From NCBI GenBank assembly GCA_029721435.1, contig CM056578.1, positions 15,822,411 through 15,886,410 of the forward strand: a DNA stretch of 64,000 bases, written 5' to 3'. This DNA is from Gymnothorax reevesii (Eukaryota; Chordata; Actinopteri; Anguilliformes; Muraenidae). The notes beneath the pieces were generated by a model that ran no database searches, was not told the DNA's origin, and saw nothing but the letters and a program-made list of their open reading frames with translations. The position numbers were made by a program, and so were the translations under genes. The number at the start of each line of letters is the position of its first letter. The stretch's first letter is position 1. This document shows positions 31,617 to 46,300 of the stretch, one piece after another.

Positions 31617-32652
31617 AAGGTGGGTACTATATCTTCTAATTGTCGAAAATACATGCCGAGGTCGCCATGGTATATAGCATTGAAAGGCTATAAATATCCT
31701 ATAAAGATCCATCAGTCATTACACAAGGCAGTCATGTATTTTCTTTAGCCAACAGAATGAAATGCATCGCTGAGTAGCCTATGAGTAAAATCACTTTTCC
31801 AATCGATATGGAATTACCCTCCACCAATTCCCTTGATGACGTAAAGCCAGAGATGGACATGCCAAGCCACATCGCGCCATTCCTAGTCTTGCGCTTAAAG
31901 ACTTATACCACAACGCAACTTTAGAAAACGTGGAAATTCAAGCAGGTCATCGTTTTCGGTTTCATGAGATGTTGAGAGCTGAGACAGTATATTCTTCCAT
32001 TTCCTTGTAGAGGGAAATATAGGCCTCACAGCTCAATACTGTAATGCATGTAGTTAGCCGGTTGGCCTACATCATTAATTCATTTAAAGTCTTCAGTTGG
32101 TTATCAACTATAGCCTATTAATGCCAATTCCTGGGAACGGTCTAAATTAAGCCTCACTGATTTATTAGATAAGCCACAAAGGCCTTTGTGTGCTCAATGG
32201 AAATAAAATAAATTAGTTCCAACAGCCGACTTTTCCTATCGTTGATTTCTGTAATCTGCATACAAGCCTACATTAACCATGTTTATTCAAAACGGTAGAC
32301 AGAAAGTCCGATCGTATCGGCAGAAGAAAGACCAATATAAAAAAAATGGAGTTGATCCGGAATCATTCAGAAATTAAATGAAATCAAATCTGAGCCGCCG
32401 ACTGTGAAAAACAGCAAGGGTGGCGGGACGGTGATGAATACGTTCGCCGTTATTAAAAAGCCATAGTCTATCGCAAAATAAAAATTAAGAAGAAAATAAG
32501 AAAAAAAGACGGATCAAATTCAACAGGTTATGGAATTAAATACATTATGGGCCTATAGCCCATTTTTCCGAATGGTTAACCTTCCTATTGATGGGGAATT
32601 TTCTCAAACTTGACTCCCCCCACAGTCATAAGCTATATATCTAAGATTACGA

Positions 32653-32693
<41 letters not shown>

Positions 32694-35600
32694 CGAGGCA
32701 TACATGACCGTGGGGAAGTCAAGTTTTCATTATTTCGCCGAAGCGAAAATGTCATTTTGGAGCCCCTTTTCACGGTTCGCAAATTAAGAATTTCAGTTAG
32801 ACCTGCAGTTAGCAAATGTTTGGCTAAGACGTTCATATTGTCGGCAATATCACTTGAATGCATTTAATTGCCAAGTTGTATCCAACATTGACAGATTAAG
32901 CAACAAAAGAGGGAAGCTTGACAAAGGTACAAATGTCCGAATTTCGTTGGGAAAATTTTTCATAATTACAGGACGGAAAAGGAAGAGGTTTCGGTAGGCC
33001 TTTAGAAACACAAATAATCGGACTATATAATCTACCAAGTAACTACAAATTGGAGTTTAAAATAGTTTTTAAATGCATTTATTTTATGTTCCTAAATTTT
33101 ATTTTAAAAAACTGACGTTTGATGACAAAATTGCTTCCACAATAGTCAGTAGGTTAAAAACAGCGTCAACGCAATGTTGTAGATATTTAATTAATAACGC
33201 TTGGAGGGTGCATGTTCCCGCAATTATTGTCGTACAAGCAAGAATATCAGAAACAAAATCACCTCCAACTGCGTTCATATACAAATAGGCAATTCGTATC
33301 TTTCATAACTTTATCTCATTATTAAAATAGGAGAAAAAAACAGGCCTAAATTTAAGAAAATTTTCACTTAAGATCATTTAGCCTCGTCAATTTGCCGTAC
33401 ATAGTGTCAAAATAAAAAAGAGCGAATTGCATTGATAAAAGGAATTTTAAATAATAAGCACGAGAAAATCTGATCAAGTTTGGAAGTATTTTGAAAGTAC
33501 TCGCCCATGATAAAAAATTTGTTATTAATATATGCAAAAAATCACACACACCTGGCTGCAGTTTTGCTTACCTGCTTCAATCTTGAAAATACGAAACACG
33601 GATGTAAAACGTTTGTGCGAGGAGCGGATACAGCGAGAGTAACGCAGTCATTTTATTTTTTTTATTGGGGAGGAGAACTCGGACAAGTATAGGCTAATAA
33701 TGTGTCAGTCATTAAACTGGTCTTCCATTTCCTTTTTAATATCAAAAATAAAATGGATACCTTGCAGCCAGACTGAACCAACCCATACGGAAGGCATTTT
33801 GGGATATTGGCCATTTTAACTTCATAACTTTTTAGATCTGAATGAACAAGTTTAAAAGAGGTCATGTAAAATCACAAACCACACTTTGATGCAGCCCAAT
33901 AATCTGTAAGAAAGACTTATTTGTTTTGAAAAGAAAAAAATGTCTCTGAATCAAGAAAACTGTGCAGAATGGAATGGTTTGCTCACTTCAGCATTTTAAA
34001 ATTTTGACAAGAGCTAATAGTTCTCTTTGGCATTATTCCTTCTGCCTGTTTAGGGCTCTGTGGGTTGGTGTTTATTTGGTTATTTATTTTGGCTAACCAG
34101 TGCCATAGAGATCTATGCCGTTTAGTTGATACAAACGTTGCAATACAGAACACTGGACTTCAATCTAAATTTTCATGAATTTGTGGGTTGGTTCGAATTC
34201 GCACCAATTTATCCAAATGTCGGTGCTTGCAAGACAATTAATCAATGGAACGAAAAATGAGGTCCTGTTCTCGAGACATCTTTTTCCGAATTCCATGGCG
34301 CATAGTTCCAGCTGTGCGCATGCCGCTGTGAGAGGAAACTCAAGTCACACAGAACCCCGCCGACTGATGAAGACAGGCAGGCACACGCACACACCATCAC
34401 GCAGCAATTTGAAGCGCACAGAAAGAAATGTTGAATCACTTTATTTACTAAATATCTGTGAATGCATACATTATTTATCATGTGCACGACAGAAAAAGAC
34501 TAAGTCGATTCCTGAGAAATTATACTGCTAAACAATGAAGAGAACTGATGAGTCACTTTTACTGCCCACAGGGACTACATCAGACTAATTTCCACAAATC
34601 CAAATGAGGCACTGCAAGGTCAATATTCTAAATACAATCAAAAACAGCACGAGTGAACGGAAATAACACTACAAATTACAATGAGGATCGATATACCAGG
34701 TTTAACAATCAGCAGTTATTTTTTTGTCTGTGTAATGTTTACCAAATTCAGATTTCACAGTTCTTCAGTCACCGTAGTTCGCTCTGGATACACAAGCACC
34801 ATATGACATTGCATTTTAGAAGGAAATGCTCTGAAGCACATCCTGAAAATTTTCGGTGTGGCCTTGACTCAAGCGCTTTAAAACAGCCGTATTCAACTGA
34901 AGCGAAGGAAGGATAAAAGGCCAACGGCCGTGAACATGGTCATAGTGGACGTCCGCTTAGGGATTTTTCGGGCCAGCTGAGAGTGCATGGGACTGTACCT
35001 GGTCCTGTACGCGGCCGCATAGATCATCGCAATTCTAAAAGCCTAAAATATTTTACATACCTTGCTGTTTAAGTTAACTGTATTTACAACGCTTGAGAAA
35101 TGGAAGAAAATTGGTTTCAGCGTGGACACAGAGTAAATTAACACAATGCATCAATACTGCAGCTCCCGACAGGAATTTACAGCGAAGCATTTCGTATAAA
35201 AAGACAACTCTGCATACGCGACAAAGCTCAATGCTACAAACCTCTGTGCTTGAGGAAACAGGCTACACTTACAGCGAAGCATAGATTCCACAGCCATAAC
35301 ACATTACATCGCAAATTCCGACATAGTAAGCATGGAAAAATGGAAAAAGCGCTCAAATCACTTTAGCTAATCGGACCACCTCTCAAACCCACTTCAGTTT
35401 ACCAGAATAAGGCCATTAAGTTAAAAAGTATTGGCTTAGAATGAGGCAGCAGCGTCCCCTACCCACCCCCTCAATCCAACCACAAAATTTAATTACGACG
35501 GCGAACACAATGACTCCGTGTAACCCAGCCGGAGAGGTCAGTTTTGCAGCAATCTGATGCTGCAAGACCGATAAAAGCCACTCTTCCCTTATGGCAGCCT

Positions 35601-36120
35601 GGAACACTGCCAAACATCTACGCGTAGATTAGATCAACCCCCGCCATCCGACTTCCTCCCACGCGCAGTAACACATTTAAACAAGGGGGTATTTATTTAT
35701 ACATTTTGTCTTTCCCGTCAAATATGTGCAGCAATAAATTATCAGAATCTCGTAAAAACGTCCAAATAATATGGGAGTGGAATTGGGATCCAACACTAGC
35801 TCCATTTCTAGACTCAAAATTGAGAAATTGCAATACAAAGTCACAATGCGTCCGAGCCATCGGCAGGCACCGGCGTCCACGCGCTACCACTCCCATAAAA
35901 TGAAACCCAGGCGTTCCAGCACAATTTTGACTCATTGAGAAACCAATTTAACATTTACTCCAGTGCAAACAGTGTTGCACTGCGAGGACATGGATGGAGA
36001 CGACAGTGGTCCAGCACAGGTGGACAGATTTTTTCAGACGTTCCTGCCACTCACTACTCTGTTTGCAAGGAAGCAGGATGCTGATAATGTTTCATATAAA
36101 GTATTTTTAACAAGGAATTT
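31617..36120. other. Intergenic DNA between stc2 and bnip1, no gene seen
   Basis: AT-rich, with only short ORFs lacking recognisable domains. No homeobox ORF is present, although NKX2-5 occupies this interval in human. Stretches around 34170-35300 and 35640-35950 are less repeat-like and could be conserved non-coding sequence, but this cannot be judged from one genome. Confidence 0.55.
32653..32693. repeat. (ATT)n microsatellite
   Basis: About 13-14 ATT units; the poly-Tyr ORF across it is an artefact. Confidence 0.97.
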
Positions 36121-36472
36121 GGGCTGGGCGATATGGACAAAACCTAATATCTCGATATCGGTGACCGAATACCTCGATATCGATATTTTGGCAATATCAT
36201 CGGGACAAATGTTGGTGCTTTTGCAAAATATGGACACAATAACAGTTTCTATAACCATTTATTAGTAATGTTGACATAACGATGAAACAGGTGCAGGCAA
36301 CAGCTTCAACAGTCTTGCAAGTGCAGAAAAATGCAACCCATTACTGTAATTCAGCTTTTAAAACCAGAAAAGCCAACACATTTCATATCACGATATTACG
36401 ATAGTCAAAATCCGAGACGATATTTTACTTTGAATCACGATATCGATATAATATCGATATATTGCCCAGCCC
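36121..36472. mobile_element. MITE with GGGCTGGGCGATAT ends
   Basis: A 352-bp element starting GGGCTGGGCGATATGGAC and ending ATATATTGCCCAGCCC. It contains many CGATATCGATAT palindromes near both ends and no ORF. This is a well-known dispersed fish MITE type. Confidence 0.9.
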
Positions 36473-36621
36473 TACAAGGAATATATTTTTTTAATATTTC
36501 TGAAGTGATTGACTCATTAATAGACATAACCTTCCCATACTACCATTTTGCAATAATAATAATAATAATAAAAAGTTCATTATTTAGCTGGCATATTATT
36601 TAGCAACTAACAGTTGATTAG

Positions 36622-36732
36622 ACTACAGAGGGGCCAATCCCCCCTGGAGTTATGTGGGTTTAGGGCCTTGCTCAATGACCCAACAGCCACACTGAGCTTA
36701 TTACCCTAGCAGCACAATGGTTTGAACAATCA
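36622..36732. mobile_element. SINE/MITE-like fragment
   Basis: The sequence AGAGGGGCCAATCCCCCCTG and then 'gggccttgctcaa.gacccaaca' matches a dispersed fish repeat found in many introns. Short and truncated. Confidence 0.5.
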
Positions 36733-37125
36733 ACTTTCAGGTGTCAGTCAAGTTTTTTTATCACAAGGCTACCAACTGGCCATTATTAATCATAATAATT
36801 TAGTGTCAATTACCTCAATGATCTTACTAAGTTCCAAGTTTTTCAGTCGGACATTCGCTTTAAACCCATTTTACCACGGTAGCATTCTTTGGTTGATTTC
36901 TGACGATCACTTGGCTCCGAGGCTCTCCGGCAAATGCTCTCCAACTTTGAAATTGTTGTCCAGCTTCGAGGGTCAAAGCTAAAAAAAAAAAAAAGGAGAA
37001 CGCCTTATAGGCACTCTCCTCAAATTTCCTTTCAAAATATTTTCAATTCCATCCACAATTTTTGTTCCCCAAAACTGGCACATGTTGAAACTTCAAATAA
37101 AGCCAGGGAAAATCAGCAATGTGTC

Positions 37126-37322
37126 CTACAGGAAGGGGAATAGCCGCTTCTTAAGAATGTAGAGTACAGTGGAAAGGAAAAGTGCCAGGGCTAGGAAAAT
37201 GAGCAGCTTGTCCGTTAGCTCCCGCCGGTTGTACTTTGTGATCAGTCGCCTCCCCAGGTGGATGGTCCCCGTCATGGCTTTGAATTCTTCGTTGGTTTCG
37301 AGCACAGTCCTGGAGGACGTAG
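37126..37322 (-). CDS. bnip1: bnip1 coding exon 6 (terminal)
   Basis: Encodes TSSRTVLETNEEFKAM through the transmembrane anchor and stop (TAG at 37126-37128). The acceptor is CCACCACAG. Confidence 0.97.
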
Positions 37323-40300
37323 CTGTGGTGGACAAGAATTCAAGATCAGCGCTAATACTACCTCCCGCACAAAGCAGAGAGCCAACATGCTACAAGAGTC
37401 TGCTCGGACAGGAAAATTTCTTATTTTCAGTGTACTCTGTAAGGAGGTCATCTACAGGGAAACTGACAATGAAGACATAAATTTAGAGCCTTTTCTGACA
37501 CTACAGGACATGCATTTTTAAAAAGAGCAAGCAGTTTCCATTGAGAAAACCACTTGGCACCCATTAGGAAAAGTACAGCATGATCCATTTTCTTCAGCTA
37601 CTCATTGCAATCACACACCCGACAACCACCAGTCAGCATAAGACCTGACCAAAAGGTGACTTCATCAACCCCCTTTCAGCACCTAGAATTGAAACGGTAA
37701 GCTTCATCAACTACCAATTAGTATCCACCTTGACCCCACGAGGCTCCGCCTACCCAGAGTGGTGATGGTCTCCTCGCTCTGCTGCACCTGCTGTGACATC
37801 ATCCTACTGATGTTCATTAGGCTTTCTGTGATGTCACTGGACGTCTGTGCCAGGCTTTCCTTGGTTGTCTTTCTATGATGAATGCAAAGAGAGGATGCAT
37901 TAGTGTTTATCCTAAAGGGGACTATGCATTGAAGGGAGACAACGTAACCTGAGACAAAACTGAATTCTGGATAGAAATTGAATGTAGTGAAGAGTTCAGC
38001 CTAATCCATGTCTGAAACGTCTTTGTGCACAAGTAATCTCAATCTTACACCATGCACAGTACTGACACCCAAAAGCTCTTTTTATCAGCTTACATCTAAC
38101 TCGTACCAGTACCAGTTTCTATCAGAGCTACTTGAGAATGTGCAGAGGCACGGTGCCAATGTATTCAGAGAATGGAAAGCTTATGGCCATGGGAAGACTG
38201 TTAAACATATTACGACAAAATGGCTGTTTAAAATATGCAAAGTCATCCCACGTTGACAGCAGTTTTTTTTTTAGACCAAAACCACAGATTGCACAGGAAG
38301 CACACAGACACAGGAGTGAAACACCGCTGGATACACTAGCAGTAACGGTACGACAACACACAGGTAGAAAGAGCAGTGGGGTTGACTGATTAGATGGTGG
38401 AAATAGTATTTTAATGGAACAATGTAACCCACATATCTCACAAAGTGGACATTACGCAATGCAACATCAACACTGTCTGCACAATATACTCCACTGATTC
38501 CCAAACTCGGTCCAGAAGTACCCCTGCGAATGCTGGTCTTCATGTTATGAAAGATGAATGACCTGCTAAAATAATTTCCTTGTCATTGTGACTGCAATGG
38601 AACCAGCATACATGGGGCTTCTCCAGAACAGTTTGGAAACCACTGATACAGTCAGTACTGTCCAGAATTTTGGTGCTATTGGTTGGGACAGATATAAGCA
38701 GTTTACATATTTCAGTAAAAAATAATTTTTGATTAAGAACACAAAAAGTCTGAGGATGTTTGTGAATAACCTTTTCTCAATATATTTAGAAAGCGATAGT
38801 TATGTTGTGTTTTTCCAAGAGCGTTAACTTTTGTAACTTCAAGAGCCACAAAAACTATCCACAACAACTATCTTGTTGCATCAGATCGAGCTACTGCAGA
38901 TAACTAGAAAAGGAGTGATATAGGGGTGACAGTATGTGGGTGGATAGACACTATTCCAAAGGAGTGAAAACAGCTTTATTTCTCTTTTTAAGTGAACAAC
39001 TCCTTTAAGGATACCAGCTTACAGAGCACCTTACCTCTGTCTGACTGCGTAATCTCCACCGTGAAGAAGTTCATCCTTTTCAACTCTGTCTATTGACAGC
39101 TTACAGGCCAAATTAGCTTTCCTCCATGCTGTCTGGTTACTGCAGCAAACAATCAAGGACGAAAACATAAACAAAGAAAAGCAAAAAGCAAGAAAAGTAT
39201 GAGAAATTAGAGGTTGTGATTCTGCCATTGTTAAAGGTCCCCTATTATGTCACCAGGTGCACAGCCAAATACTTATTACAAGCCATTTCAAAATCCTTCC
39301 CCTCATTACATCACAAGGGAAAGTAACCAACCAGAGGCAAGAACAGATCAACTTCAACCAAGCAGTCAATTAAATTTCATTATTCTGGGTGGTCACTCCC
39401 CCTTGTGATGTCAGAAGGGGAGATTTTGAACTGGCTCATAATGGCTAATTAGCCATGCAACTGGTGGCATAATAGGGGACCTTTAAGTGAAAATGGAGGC
39501 CACTACCTTCAACTGAAAATGATTAGTCCATACTTTTATTTGTCCACCAAGTGAACTGTTCAGGAAGTATGGTTCTTTGAAATGGTGTCACTGGGGTAAT
39601 TCTGAGTCAAATAACCCAGGCCCGACACCCACCATCTGATATGTTGCTGAAACGTTGTCAGATGGTGTACGTTGATGAAATAATATTTTTTTAACTTTTT
39701 TATGTAAAAAATTTATTGGGTTCAAAAATAATATAGAATTTATATGGCTCAAGTTGGCCATTTTGACTGAATAATAGTGACTTTATATGGGCCTAGTTGG
39801 CCATTTTGATTGCAGATTTTTTTTTTTTTTAACTCACAATAACTTTAAAATGATGACTCCGATTTGGACCAGCTCTGGCATTATTACTGGTGAAGTTACA
39901 AGGATTCCAAAATAACAACCAAACACCGCTCACTAAGCCTCTGACTTGCCCAATTTAAATATTTAACAGGACTGTATACACTGCAGTTGCATCATGTGGG
40001 ATAAGACAAACTTCTCAAATTAATTTCAATAAATTTGATTATTCCATTAGAAAGGTGTGATGGTTATTCTAGTCTGTCAGGAGAATCATATCTCCAAATT
40101 TATCGCATGCATGACCATTATCATTGCAGCACCTACACTGTCCACATAAGGGAGCACTAGTGGACTATGGAGGTGCTGTAATTATAACCTTCATAAAATA
40201 CACTGCCCAGCCAAAAAAAAAAAAAACACTCACAACCCGGATTTAACTGAGTAAATAGGCTAGAGCCTTCCATTGGATAATTACTGTAGTCATCAATATG

Positions 40301-43300
40301 TCTCAGCTAGCAATAAGTTATTTACACCTAACTGATACAGTGAGTAGCTTCTCAGTTCTTAACCATGTCAGAAGAAATATCCTGCAGTTTTGGAAAGGAT
40401 GTTACTCTGTTTCAGAAGGGTCAAATTACTGGCCTGCATCACGCAATGAAAACAACCAAGGAGACTGTTCAAACTAATAAAACTGGGTTTAAAACTGTCT
40501 AATGCATTACTAAAACCTGAGAGGATAATAGTGAACCGTCAACTTGAGTCTAGGTCTGCTGCTGAGTCAGTCTATCCACTACATCGATAAATGGAAATCA
40601 CCCAGAAGCCTTTAGATATTGCGTCATCGGAACTCTACGTGTCATAATTGTGAGACTATGCGTGAGGTAGCCTGGATGTACGCCTGCAAGGCTACTTGAA
40701 ACATGAAACAAATGACCATTTTGACTATAGAAGTGTTTAGAGAAATCTTCTTTGATCATTGTACACAATCTAATGGAGTTTCAGCAACATCCAAGATAGA
40801 GGAAACCTTATTTTTTCCAAGTGACTTGACATGGGATACCCTACTGTCAAAATACTTGCAGATATGACTGAAAAGATTTTTTTTCCTGACATGGGTATTC
40901 AAGTGAATGCTGTACCCAGAGAAAGAAATGAAGAGTCGTTTATCCTCACAGTGAGGGAAGACACTTTCGGTCTCACTCACTATTCCCTGAAAATGCATAC
41001 TGACCGGTCACACGCCTGCAACGGTGCTTTAAACCATGGCTGCCAGGGCTATCGAATTTCATAGAGAGCCGCCATCCTGTACAATATCCACGATGGTAGA
41101 TATCCAAACACAGGGTCGGCAGCCCCTGCTCTAGCTGATGAGATTCAATCAACTTGTAACTGCACTAAACATGAAATACACCTAATTATGACAATTTATG
41201 GCTTGTTAAAATCCTACACTTGCAACTTTGGTTAGAACAAAAATCAGGATATACAGGGTGGTCCCAGGACTGAGAACCACTGTTGTAGGGTTTTCCTCCA
41301 AACCTAACAATGCACACCTTGTCCATCAGCTAGAGCGAGAGGGTCGCCAACCCTATTCCCAAACATCTAGCAACAACCTTAGTCCAGGATACCTGATTCC
41401 ATTAATGACCAACAGAGCACAGTCTTATGCTTTGGCACAAGGTGTGCTTCGCCAAGGACGGGGGTTAAAACCTTCATATTGGTAGATTTCAAAGAGCAGG
41501 CTAGTAACCACTAAGATAGGGATTTCCGTGAGTTGCTAATTGCTAGAATCCAGCAAGCTAAATTAAGCCTGCAATAGAAACATACTGGGGCTGCAAGAAC
41601 AGATTTCAAACCCTTCCTTACCTCAGCATCTGCTTCCGATGGCTTTCAGTTTCGCTTATAATAGCCAGCATATCCGATTCCTTATCCTGCTCCTTAGCCA
41701 GCTGTTCTAGATTCTGTCAGAAAAAACTCTTGTCAGAAGGGAGATATCTGCATGCACTCATGACTGCCTTCCTGGAAAAATTACCTGATATTACCATTAA
41801 CCCTTGTTAATTGTGCAATGGCCAGCCCTTCACATAAAACCAGTGTTAAGACATGTAAACACACATGGAAACGAATAGGGCACGCCATGTTATGCATGAA
41901 AGTGTGTACTTGATTGTATGGTAGATTAAGTAGAATTTCATGGGAACCTAATGCCGTCAAAAATTTTACAATCCACAAATGTATGCATGCTACTGGACTG
42001 ACCACAGAAGTTTCTAACTAGCTGGGGGACACACTAACCGAGTGCATGGCACTGCAGTCATCAAACACTAGCAAGGTCAAAACTGGAGAACTGATTGTAC
42101 ACAGAAGCCCAAAAATTTCCGGCTGGCATCTTACCTGAATTCGCAGTCGGAGTTGACCAAACTTCTCTTTTACCTTTGAGTTTAACTCCATCAGCTCGCT
42201 TTGAGGACCTGGACAGTCCCTGATATCCTGGAATTAAATTTTTTTTTTTACTTTGCACTGTCAAAGGACCAGGTTGAATTATTGCAACCACAAGAAAAGT
42301 ATACAAATGATCACTGTATAGCCAGCTGTAGTATATATTGGCTCTCAAGACTTTTTTTTCTTCAAAACTCCTTGTATGATCACAAATCTAACTATTCATA
42401 CTCTCAAACCACAGTTGATTTTGCTCTTTACTAGGCACTGCATATTGGGCATTAGTTCAGGGCAAGAACTGTGGGGCAAAGATCTTCACTAACCCATTAA
42501 TCCACTGTTCCATAAATAAAGACGAAGGCCATAATCAGGGCAAAACCGCTCTGCAGTTCCAATCTTATTTCACAAATTTCTTACGTGCCATTGATAGATC
42601 CCAATACAAACTAACGTCTCCAAATACGTCCAGTATTCGTGAATTATTAGAGGGTCAGCTAAATTAAACAACCAAAAAAGGCTAATCGGTTGCAATCTAT
42701 TCAGTGTACTCGGAACTCGGAGAAAACAACCTCCAATAAGGAACACTGCGATGATAAGGTCTTTCGACGTCTCAGAAACTTGGCTAGGATCCAGCCAGGC
42801 CGAGTTCGACGACCTAAACAAACCTAACGTTGTAGCAATATCACAACGCATTACAGTACACAGTAGGCTGTGAGCTTTTCATCAAATTTCTACTTTAGGA
42901 GGTGTTCGCGCAGTGAGACAAGCAGTGACAACTTTGTAGTGATCATTTTTTAAAATGCTTTGAGCTTGATATAGGGTAAGGTCACCATACTACAACTGCG
43001 CTGAAGCAAAATGATGTCACTTTTGTGTAAATGATTCTTTTGTCTTAAGGAAGCTTTATTGTAGATGGGACAGCTTGTAACCTTGTTTTTAGACCTTTCG
43101 TGGAAAATCAAAATCTCCCTGATCTGTTAAATATTTTCAAGGAACTAGTTCAACTGATCTATGAGGTAAAGTAACTGCCCTACAACATGGAGGTAAAAAT
43201 TTTGTTAACTCATCAGTATTAAGATGATGAGATGAAATAATGAGATTTGCAGATGGGATACCCTGAAAGTTTGTAGATGGGACAGATATGGGACACAGGC

Positions 43301-46300
43301 AATTCTACAAGTTAATGGGAGTTGATAAAAGTATATAGCACTCAGGTTAGTGCAAACAAGATGATAACAAGAACAACATCAACTTAAGAGTCCAAAAAGC
43401 AATTTATTGTAGAACAATCGACTAATTACAACAACTAATTAGGCTTAATTAGAAAAGAAAAATAATTGGCATTTTCTTCTCAATGACACATAACTTGCTC
43501 ACAATACAATACAAACTAATAAATATACCATGATTCTATATGTCATATTTTGCATGTTACTAAACTCTGTGGCACTAATTACTAGTTTGCACCGCATTAG
43601 TATGTTTGCCACATCTCCATTCATAAGATATGATTTGATCCAGTGCACATACTTTCCTGTTCAGTGAGTTTCTTTTATATCGAGGTGAAGGCTGATGAAA
43701 ATGACCCTTTTGATCTGATCTTGAGTTAGCATCAATCGTACACAAATCAATGGATCAATCAACATTTCGTCTGATAATCTACTCAAAGTCACATCAAAGC
43801 TTATTAAAAAATTGTCTACATGGATGAAAAAAAGGAATATAGGTGAAAAAATTGTTAATGATTGTATTTAGCCTAATTAGTATACGTGTTCTAGTAGAAT
43901 TACATGTGATCAGGTCAACCATAAGCTGAATGAAGAAAAAAAATAGAAAATTGAGGATAAACTAATTAGTGATTACTAATTTAATAATTAGACTAATTAA
44001 CATTGTTTTAGTAGCACATATCAAATCAACTAAAAGCTGAAATGTAATGACATGAATATCTCAGCACTCCTAGAAACTAACATTTTAAAATTGTCCCATC
44101 TACAGAGATGTCCCATTTGCAAGCGACAAATTTTCTCTTTTGTTTTGCTGAAACACAATTATTTTCAGAAAATGTCAACTATGTCAATTCTATCCATTAC
44201 ATACTCAAGTAAGAGGGAAAGAAAGATTATTTGATTTCAAACCGAATTGTGGCTCTGAGAGAAACTTTTGTATTTCAAAATCTAAATTAGCATTAATTAA
44301 CCGCTTAAGTCTTTTGTTTAAGCACCTTCCAGTGAATTTTAAACATCAATTTTTGTATACAGAATGTCTCATGTGATTCGGAATCAATATGCAAAATTTG
44401 AAAGCCATAGCTACTATGCCTTGACTATAAAACAATAAAATCATGTGTACCATCTATATTTTTTTTTTCTTTCCAGAATTTAAATGAAATACCCGGTGGA
44501 TATGTTAGTTGACATCAAAAATTTCTGAAAAATGTATTTTAGCTTCATAGGTCATTGCACAATTATGCTAATTAGCAATTAACCTGTAAGCAGAGGGTTT
44601 TTGTGTTATGGACAGGACAATAGTTATTTTCGATTATCACCAAAATAATATATTCTTTGCCAAACTTTTTTAGGGGGAGAAAATTGCTGTGACAATAATT
44701 GCAATTGGCTGCAACTCAAGTGCACATTTTTGTTTGAAAAGCAAACACAACAAAAATTGCATGTCACAGATAACGTTTTTGGCCGAAAAGTTTTAAATTA
44801 TTTCCACAGAGGCTGGATTTCGAAAGAAAGAATTATTTTCCTCTTACTAGAGGTCTAAACTCTTCATAAAACCCTTCATGAAAAAAGTGGATCACACCCT
44901 TGACAGGAAATGACAAGTGTTTTTTGTTATGGGCAGGATGAAATTGATAATATTTAAATCATTAACATGATTTTTTTTTTTGGCATTACCTGACATGTAT
45001 AGTGTTTACAACATTTTTTCTTGACCTAATATCGCCTGAAATCATAATATTTTCTGAAATGATTTAAATGCAAGAAAAAAATGCAGGCTACATTCCCCTG
45101 GCCCTGTCCTGTCCATAGGTTTCTCCCCAAACTGTCTGCAAAAGCTGGCCTTCAGGGCTAAGATAACTTATCCTAAGAAAAGATTATGTATTTAAAATTT
45201 CATTTTAACTCTAACAGACATGATCACAGGATCTTTTTTTGGATAAAAATAATAGTCACCAAACTAGCATACTTGCTGCAGTTGGTGTCATCTCAGCCTG
45301 ACAGTTTACTGAGCCTGGGGTGCAGTGAAGGAACTGAAGTGTTTGAGTTTTCCCTTCATATCTGGAAGACACAAAGACCTGAAGTTGGAGCATCAAATGA
45401 GAAGTGGTGTCATTCCATTTGGGCATGGAGCTTGGGAGGTGATAAGGAAATTGGTGCAAATGAAAATGATCACTTCTTTGTATACTTTGATTGCGCAAAG
45501 ACAGTGGTCTTGAACATTGTTCCTGGGGACCCACTGTGTATGCTGGTTTCTGTTCCAACCACAATTGTTATCGCAGAATTTTAACAAGCAGTAAATTTGT
45601 CTTAAGTGCATTTGAGAGCCAATTTTTGAGAAGTTCAGATAGTCGGAATTGTTGACCTCCCCAGGTTTGGCTGATATTTTATTTCTGAGATAGGTATGGT
45701 ACCCCAACTTCAAATCCAGAACCATTCCTCTCTTGACCCCTTCTGGCCCGAGCTATAGCGACCCCATTTTTTTGGGCCCTTATTGGCCGACTTAACAAAA
45801 TTGCAAGTTCCAACCTCCCTAATTCTGAACTTCAATGGTGTCCCAACTCAAAGTCCATTGAAAGTGGGTCTATAGGGTGGGCAGATTACCAGAGTGTAGT
45901 GGGGCACCTTTGAAGCTGGTCAATAGGGGGTGCTCAAAATGCTCAAAACCATTTTTTCCTCTTCAGTTTGTCACGTATTTTCTCTAAACTTCAAAGTTGC
46001 CTTTTTTCAGGAATCTTTTAGGTGGAAGGAACTTAATTCAAATCTTCTGTTAGTTTTGTGTGCCAACCTTGAAGTTTGGTGAAAAAAGGGTGAAAAAAGG
46101 GTCTCCGACCAAAAAAGGGGTCATTTTAGGACCCTTTTTCTCAGGTAGCGAAATGCTGATAATTACACTTTACAAGTAAACAACAAAACAACTGGGGTCT
46201 TATCTCATTGCTTGAAATTAACAAAACCAAAATTCTAAAAATAGCATCTAGATGGCAGCACTAATCCTTAAAAAAACATGAACACTGTACTTTGTTTGTG

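Noticed and set aside
34170..34210. GGTTCGAATTC, a tRNA B-box-like string near 34189
   Set aside because: No matching A box or cloverleaf could be drawn; taken as chance.
45186..45725. 132- and 110-codon overlapping ORFs on opposite strands in bnip1 intron 1
   Set aside because: They cross a dispersed repeat and the fold-back arm; no domain seen.
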